A stretch of 10,874 nt of DNA from an uncultured Holophagaceae bacterium (GTDB lineage Bacteria; Acidobacteriota; Holophagae; Holophagales; Holophagaceae): positions 1-10,874 of the forward strand of contig CAIRAS010000099.1 in the NCBI GenBank assembly GCA_903876615.1, written 5' to 3'. Made by a program: the position numbers and the translations under genes. The notes beneath the pieces are model-generated. The model saw only the letters and a program-made list of their open reading frames with translations. It did no database searches and was not told the DNA's origin. Positions 7,492 to 10,874 of this stretch are shown one piece after another (within the stretch, counting starts at the first letter, position 1; every line of letters starts with the position of its first letter).

Positions 7492-7543
7492 AGAGTGCCT
7501 AACAAAACCCCACGGGGCCGCGCAGGGTTTTGTTAGGCACTCT
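7492..7543 (-). terminator. Perfect 19-base inverted repeat at the mlaD stop codon, possible terminator
   Basis: AGAGTGCCTAACAAAACCC (7492-7510) and its exact reverse complement (7525-7543) flank a 14-base loop. The last base of the mlaD stop codon (TAA, 7545-7543 on the - strand) falls at the stem edge, so the hairpin lies immediately after the mla genes, where a terminator would be. No T run follows on the - strand (AAGTCCCCCC instead), so classical intrinsic termination is doubtful; it may instead protect the mRNA 3' end or be a repeat. The outer heptamers GCCTAAC and GTTAGGC match the integron attC R-box consensus, discussed under findings. Confidence 0.5.
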
Positions 7544-8508
7544 TAGGGCTTCGACGGTGCCTTCCGCTCGGCTTCCACGGCCTGGCGGGCCTTGTCGCGC
7601 TCGGCTTCGCTGGGGGTGCCCCACAGGACGCGGCTGGGTTTCTGCTTGAGCAGCTGGAGCAGCTCTTCCACGGAGGCCAGCGAGCGGCGCAGGCTGTGCA
7701 GGGTCTGCTCCAGCTCCGGCTGGTCCTCGGCGGCGAAGCGGCCCATGAAGGTCTCGGCCTGCTTGAGGGTGGCCGCCAGGCTCACCAGGATCTGGTCCAG
7801 CTCGGGACCGCGCTTGTCGAGCAGCGCACGCACCGTGGTCAGGCTCTGCTCCAGGGTGGCGAGGGCCTTGTCCGCCTCGCCCATGCTGCGGTCCGCATGG
7901 CCCACGAGGCCGCGGCTGTCCTTGGCCAGGGCCTGGAAGTCCCGCAGCGTGGTGTCCAGGGACAGCAGGGCCTGACGCACCGGTGGATGATCCAGCAGGT
8001 CGCCCAGGCCCTTCTGCTCCACCCGGGCACGCAGACCATCCACGCCCGCCGTGAGGCTCGCCATCAGGTGGTCGGCCCGCTCCATCACCCCGGCGATGGA
8101 GACACCGGCATCCCCGGGGAGTTCCTCACCCGGGGCCAGGAGCACCTGCCGCTGCGCCAGGGGGGGCAGGTGCAGGTCCAGCATCACGCTGCCCACGCCC
8201 TTGGGGGCCAGGCTGGCCCGGGTGCCGCGCCAGAGCTGGATGCCCTCGCGCACGTTGATGTGGGCCACGAACAGGTAGTCCTTCCCCTCCTGGCGCATGT
8301 CCACCCGCTCTACCGCGCCGATGCGGTAGCCCTTCAGCTGCACGTCCGCCCCAGGCGCCAAACCCTCCATCTGCTCCAGGCGCACCTGCAGCGGGTAGGT
8401 GCGCTCGGTGACGGCGCCGGCGTTCTTGTAGGCCACCAGTCCAGCCAGCAGGGCGATGGCCAGGAGCACGAAGAGGCCCAGGCGGGCATCCTGTTTTTCG
8501 AAGTTCAT
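7543..8508 (-). CDS. mlaD: MCE-domain lipid-transport substrate-binding protein (MlaD-like)
   Basis: 321 residues from the ATG at 8506-8508. This start overlaps the mlaF stop (ATGA) and is preceded by GGAGGT, so it is preferred over an in-frame upstream start at 8553 that would add 15 residues. It is anchored in the inner membrane by one TM helix (about 10-27). The MCE domain follows at about 38-115, with GLAPGADVQLKGYRIGAVERV and the ASLAPKGVGSVMLDL strand. Residues about 140-290 are long amphipathic helices with heptad-like leucines, and PSRVLWGTP (291-299) is the closing motif common in this family. MlaD hexamers bind phospholipid in the periplasm and sit on the MlaE permease. It is longer than E. 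coli MlaD (about 183), as in many other phyla. No mlaC or mlaB follows; a strong inverted repeat does. Confidence 0.9.
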   Translation of the reverse strand: MNFEKQDARLGLFVLLAIALLAGLVAYKNAGAVTERTYPLQVRLEQMEGLAPGADVQLKGYRIGAVERVDMRQEGKDYLFVAHINVREGIQLWRGTRASLAPKGVGSVMLDLHLPPLAQRQVLLAPGEELPGDAGVSIAGVMERADHLMASLTAGVDGLRARVEQKGLGDLLDHPPVRQALLSLDTTLRDFQALAKDSRGLVGHADRSMGEADKALATLEQSLTTVRALLDKRGPELDQILVSLAATLKQAETFMGRFAAEDQPELEQTLHSLRRSLASVEELLQLLKQKPSRVLWGTPSEAERDKARQAVEAERKAPSKP

Positions 8509-9170
8509 GGCACCTCCAGCAGAACCGGCGGGGACGGCATGGCGAAGCAGCACCAGGGGTCGCCCGCAAAGGGGTCCGGCTCTTCCTGCGCGAGGACGAG
8601 GGTCTTGCCCGAGTCCAGCTCCCAGCCCCGGATCACCTGCAGGGCCGTGGCCCGGTCCCCGGAGTCCAGCCCCTCGAGGGGATCGTCCAGCAGGATCAGC
8701 TCGGGATCGAGGGCCAGCACCCGGGCGAGGTTGCCGTGCTTGCGGGCCGAGGCGCTCAGGGCATGGGGCCTAAGGCCCGCCACCGAGAGCAGCCCCAGGC
8801 GGTCCAGGGCCGCCCCCACCCGGGCCTTGACCTCCGCGACCGACAGGCCCCGGAAGCGCAGGGGCAGGGCGATGTTCTCGCCCAGGCTCAGGTTCGAGAG
8901 CAGGCCGCCGCGGGCGAAGGCGAGGCCCACCTCCACGGCTCCGACCAGGGCCAGGGCACCGTCCCCGGGCCAGAGGAGGCGACCACCCACGGCCACCCGC
9001 CCCCGCAGGGGCTGTTCGGTGCCGGCGATCACCTTCAGCAGCCAGCTCTTGCCGCTCCCGCTGCAGCCTGTGATCAGCTGCCGACCGCCGCGGGGCACGA
9101 CCAGCTCCAGGTCCTGGAACTGGAGGCGGCCGTCCGGGGCGGCGAGGGCGAGGTCATGCAGCTCGATCAT
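8505..9170 (-). CDS. mlaF: ABC-transporter ATPase of the Mla type (MlaF-like) with degenerate catalytic motifs
   Basis: 221 residues, shorter than E. coli MlaF (about 269) and lacking its C-terminal extension. It should be the cytoplasmic ATPase driving MlaE/MlaD lipid transport, as its place between those genes shows. Walker A is intact: GCSGSGKS (35-42). Other motifs differ from the family. The Q-loop position reads GLAFARGGLL (83-91) without Gln. The signature reads LSASARKHG (138-146) instead of LSGGxxKR. Walker B is LILLDDP (158-164), with Asp163 in place of the catalytic Glu. The H-loop region TLVLAQEEPD (190-199) has no His. The D-loop LEGLDS is present. Nucleotide binding is therefore likely, but hydrolysis may be weak or altered. 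The reading frame is intact with no frameshift. The ATG lies eight bases after the mlaE stop, and its own stop overlaps mlaD. Confidence 0.85.
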   Translation of the reverse strand: MIELHDLALAAPDGRLQFQDLELVVPRGGRQLITGCSGSGKSWLLKVIAGTEQPLRGRVAVGGRLLWPGDGALALVGAVEVGLAFARGGLLSNLSLGENIALPLRFRGLSVAEVKARVGAALDRLGLLSVAGLRPHALSASARKHGNLARVLALDPELILLDDPLEGLDSGDRATALQVIRGWELDSGKTLVLAQEEPDPFAGDPWCCFAMPSPPVLLEVP

Positions 9171-9178
9171 TGGCGGAC

Positions 9179-9964
9179 TCAGAAATAGAACAGGGCTGCG
9201 ATGAGCCCGTCCAGCAGGAAGACCGCCACCAGCGCCGTGACAACGGTCCGGGTGACGGCCTGGGGGATCTCAGTCTGGCTGCGGCGGATGCCCAGGCCGA
9301 AGTGGCAGGCATGGAACGTGATGGCGCCCGAGAAGAGGACCACCTTGAGCAGCGTGGCCGCGAAGTCGCGGTTGGACAGCGTCTGGCGAACCGAGTCCAT
9401 GTAGAACCCGAAGGTCACGCCGTACTTCAGCTTCGCCACCAGGAAGCCCCCGGCCAGGGCCGCCCCGTCGAAGAACACCACCAGCGCGAACACCGAGACC
9501 AGCACCCCCACCCAGCGGGGCAGCAGCAGGTACTGGTAGGGATTCACGCCATGGGCGGCGAGGGCGTCCACCTCGCCATTCAGCTGCATGGCGCCCAGCT
9601 CCGCGGCGATGGCCGTGGCGCTGCGGCCGATGACCAGGATGGCCGTGAGCAGCGGGCCCAGCTCCCGCAGGATGATGAGCACCATCAGGACCCCGATGTA
9701 GTTCTCCGCCCCCAGGCCCGACAGCTGGCTGAAGGCCTGGATGAGCGTCACCGCCCCCAGCAGCAGCGCCGTCCCACTCACCAGCGTCAGGGCCTGCAGG
9801 CCCGTGAAGCGGATCTGCAGGCGGACCTGGGCCCCCACGATCGGCAGCTGGCCCAGCCGCAGCAGCAGCCCGTGCCGCAGCGTCCGCAGGACCAAGTGCA
9901 CCTGGTCGCCCAGGACCTCGAGGAAGCCGCGGACCGGCGCGCCGAGCCGAGCGAGGAAGGTCAT
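9179..9964 (-). CDS. mlaE: MlaE-family phospholipid transporter permease
   Basis: 261 residues, the family's usual size (E. coli 260). Several hydrophobic segments (about 57-78, 88-113, 150-176, 203-222 and 240-260) give a polytopic inner-membrane protein. The family core is clear: ILRELGPLLTAILVIGR (98-114), then AIAAELGAMQLNGEVDAL (118-135) and HGVNPYQYLLLPR (138-150), with the typical closing TRTVVTALVAVFLLD. It forms the membrane channel through which MlaF and MlaD move phospholipids between inner-membrane and periplasmic carriers. The ATG at 9962-9964 has GGGAG four bases upstream on the - strand. It lies 42 bases after the CAP-protein stop, with no terminator seen between, and eight bases before mlaF. 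Confidence 0.94.
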   Translation of the reverse strand: MTFLARLGAPVRGFLEVLGDQVHLVLRTLRHGLLLRLGQLPIVGAQVRLQIRFTGLQALTLVSGTALLLGAVTLIQAFSQLSGLGAENYIGVLMVLIILRELGPLLTAILVIGRSATAIAAELGAMQLNGEVDALAAHGVNPYQYLLLPRWVGVLVSVFALVVFFDGAALAGGFLVAKLKYGVTFGFYMDSVRQTLSNRDFAATLLKVVLFSGAITFHACHFGLGIRRSQTEIPQAVTRTVVTALVAVFLLDGLIAALFYF

Positions 9965-10006
9965 TTTTCTCCCAAGGGATGGCCCAGCCTACCAGGGATG
10001 TCCGAC

Positions 10007-10648
10007 CTAGCGGCCCAGGACAAACCCGTCCGCGTAGTCGATGACCGTCACCACCCGGTAGTCCCGGTGCGGCGCGCAGCCGGCTCCGGCCACGTGCAGC
10101 TCCGGATTGAACAGGTTGTGGCGGTGCCCCCGGTCCGGCACGCCGTCATCCACCAGCAGCTGAATGACGACCTGCCGGGGGTCCACTTCCAGCGTGCCAA
10201 TGTTCTCGGCCACGGTGCCCTGCCAGGTACCCAGGCGGTTGAGCCGCGCCGACAGGCGGCTGCCGTCGGCGCCCACGTGCTCGAGGGAGCCCCGGGGGCC
10301 GATATCCTGGGCATGCAGCCGGGCGGCCTGGGCCAGACCCTCGTTGAACCGCAGGGGTCCCACCGGGGTCACGGTCTCCAGGAAGGCGATGGCCTCGTCC
10401 AGGGCGGCCACCCCTTCCTCCGTGCGCAGCGGCACCCGGTCCGGCCGCTTCCAGAGGGTGCCCTCGAACCAGGTCCGCATCTCCCGCAGGTGCCGGGCGT
10501 AGGCCTTGGGCCGCACCCGCAGCTCGCTCATCTCCTGCACCACCGCCCGCTCAAAGGCCGTGGCCTTGGCCGGCGCCGGTGTCGGTGCCAGTGCCGGTGC
10601 CTGCGCCAGCAGCTGCAGCGCAACCAGGAACAGCAGGGCGAGCCTCAT
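10007..10648 (-). CDS. Secreted CAP/SCP-domain protein
   Basis: 213 residues. A signal peptide occupies about 1-16 (hydrophobic LALLFLVALQLL, then AQA), followed by an Ala/Pro-rich linker (17-29). Residues 30-213 are a CAP (SCP/PR1/YkwD-type) domain: LRFNEGLAQAARLHAQD (99-115), SLEHVGADGSRLSARL (121-136), AENIG (147-151), DRGHRHNLFNP (172-182) and VTVIDYADG (200-208). The cavity residues expected in the family are present (H124, E148, H175), so it is a complete CAP fold. Bacterial CAP proteins are extracytoplasmic and mostly uncharacterised; some eukaryotic members bind sterols or fatty acids. It lies 42 bases upstream of mlaE on the same strand with no evident terminator, so it may be the first gene of the mla unit. 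GAGG lies five bases before the ATG, inside a small hairpin. Substrate is unknown. Confidence 0.88.
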   Translation of the reverse strand: MRLALLFLVALQLLAQAPALAPTPAPAKATAFERAVVQEMSELRVRPKAYARHLREMRTWFEGTLWKRPDRVPLRTEEGVAALDEAIAFLETVTPVGPLRFNEGLAQAARLHAQDIGPRGSLEHVGADGSRLSARLNRLGTWQGTVAENIGTLEVDPRQVVIQLLVDDGVPDRGHRHNLFNPELHVAGAGCAPHRDYRVVTVIDYADGFVLGR

Positions 10649-10649
10649 G

Positions 10650-10668
10650 GGAACCTCAAGGGGGTTCC
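10650..10668 (-). promoter_or_regulatory. Small hairpin over the ribosome site of the CAP gene
   Basis: On the - strand, GGAACC, a seven-base loop and GGTTCC end one base before the ATG at 10648. The GAGG ribosome site is formed by the loop end and the second arm, so folding would partly hide it. The stem has only six pairs, so any effect is speculative. Confidence 0.3.
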
Positions 10669-10699
10669 GAAGTGTAAGTCAGTCCGTGTTCTTCAGCAG

Positions 10700-10731
10700 A
10701 AAAAAACGGGGCGGAAACCGCCCCGTTTTTT
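10700..10731 (-). terminator. Intrinsic terminator of cysK
   Basis: CGGGGCGG (10707-10714), loop AAA, CCGCCCCG (10718-10725): an eight-pair GC-only stem. It is flanked by A7 on the left and T6 on the right, so it is a good terminator on either strand. It begins one base after the cysK stop (TAG, 10732-10734 on the - strand) and is followed on that strand by a T run. Confidence 0.93.
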
Positions 10732-10874
10732 CTAGCCCACCGGCCCATCGATCTCGGCGTAGAGGGGGTGGGTGAGGTAGCGCTCGCCGGTGTCGCAGAG
10801 GACGGCCACGATGGTCTTGCCGGGGCCCAGTTCCTTGGCCAGCTCCAGGGCAGCGAAGACGATGGCGCCGGTGC
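10732..10874 (-). CDS. cysK: Cysteine synthase (O-acetylserine sulfhydrylase), C-terminal fragment
   Basis: Only the last 46 codons are in the window; the gene continues to the right. The visible end reads [19 protein letters not shown], then [20 protein letters not shown], closing IDGPVG. TIVAVLxDTGERYL is the characteristic C-terminal strand of the PLP-dependent cysteine synthase/cystathionine beta-synthase family, and the short tail after HPLY suits CysK or CysM. CysK makes cysteine from O-acetylserine and sulfide in the cytoplasm. The catalytic lysine and substrate loops lie outside the window, so CysK, CysM and a CBS-type enzyme cannot be separated with certainty. A strong terminator directly follows, so cysK ends its own transcript before the CAP gene. 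Confidence 0.82.
   Translation of the reverse strand, partial: TGAIVFAALELAKELGPGKTIVAVLCDTGERYLTHPLYAEIDGPVG

Larger units (their letters stand above)
7107..7542. other. 436-base structured intergenic region between mlaD and the TPR gene
   Basis: Both flanking genes are on the - strand, so this region should hold the end of the mla transcript and the promoter of the TPR gene. I find no convincing gene; the short ORFs here lack ribosome sites and recognisable sequence. From left to right it holds a 14-base near-palindrome, a small bulged hairpin, a 27-base inverted repeat, a copy of the purine-rich dispersed repeat and a perfect 19-base inverted repeat, each listed separately. No confident -35/-10 pair was found on the - strand upstream of 7103. 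Confidence 0.6.

Noticed and set aside
7154..7546. Short ORFs in the intergenic region (for example 7154-7546 +, 7167-7460 -, 7103-7303 -)
   Set aside because: They run through inverted repeats, have no convincing ribosome sites and show no recognisable domain; their sequence is explained by the repeats.
7696..9204. 502-residue open frame on the + strand opposite mlaD and mlaF
   Set aside because: It has a low-complexity Gln/His/Arg-rich start and a Ser/Arg/Pro-rich second half; the opposite strand encodes coupled mla genes with good ribosome sites.
10554..10615. Short GGTGCC/GGTGTC-like repeat near the CAP gene start as a possible tandem-repeat locus
   Set aside because: It encodes the Ala/Pro-rich linker after the signal peptide, and the units are too degenerate and few to call a variable tandem repeat.
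9170..10735. 521-residue open frame on the + strand opposite mlaE and the CAP gene
   Set aside because: Both opposing genes carry clear family motifs and intact starts. This frame is rich in Gln, His, Arg and Pro, the usual look of an antisense shadow in high-GC coding DNA, and it runs through the cysK terminator.

Overview
This is a high-GC chromosomal window from a Gram-negative-type bacterium. It has an outer-membrane lipid-transport (Mla) operon, a periplasmic c-type haem sensor kinase, and chemotaxis genes in the order cheA-cheR-cheD-cheB. The style of the genes fits Acidobacteriota of the Holophagae/Geothrix type, or less likely a deltaproteobacterial-type lineage. That placement is inference from gene content; there is no rRNA or other marker gene here.

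Layout. Positions 1-5272 lie on the + strand: the 3' end of cheA, then cheR, cheD and cheB, joined by three successive ATGA stop/start overlaps. After a 41-base gap comes a large hybrid histidine kinase with a periplasmic CxxCH domain. Positions 5273-5495 are a convergent intergenic region holding a purine-rich inverted-repeat element. Everything to the right is on the - strand. From right to left it reads: the 3' end of cysK with a textbook terminator, a secreted CAP/SCP-domain protein, mlaE, mlaF and mlaD (close spacing, probably one unit with the CAP gene), a 436-base structured intergenic region, and a membrane-anchored TPR protein ending in a paired CxxC module.

How the genes work together. 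CheA phosphorylates CheB, and CheR, CheD and CheB tune receptor methylation and deamidation. The haem kinase immediately downstream may bring a redox or gas signal into the same regulon. MlaE, MlaF and MlaD form an MCE-type phospholipid transporter of the inner membrane. No mlaC or mlaB is visible; a secreted CAP-domain protein heads the unit instead.

Most noteworthy: (1) the MlaF-like ATPase keeps Walker A but lacks canonical Q-loop, signature, catalytic-Glu and H-loop residues; (2) the TPR protein ends in a double-CxxC module with no recognised enzymatic output domain; (3) the two larger intergenic regions share a dispersed repeat and carry several strong inverted repeats. I see no CRISPR array, transposase, tRNA, rRNA or clear defence system. 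Several very long ORFs opposite the real genes are antisense shadows of high-GC coding sequence.
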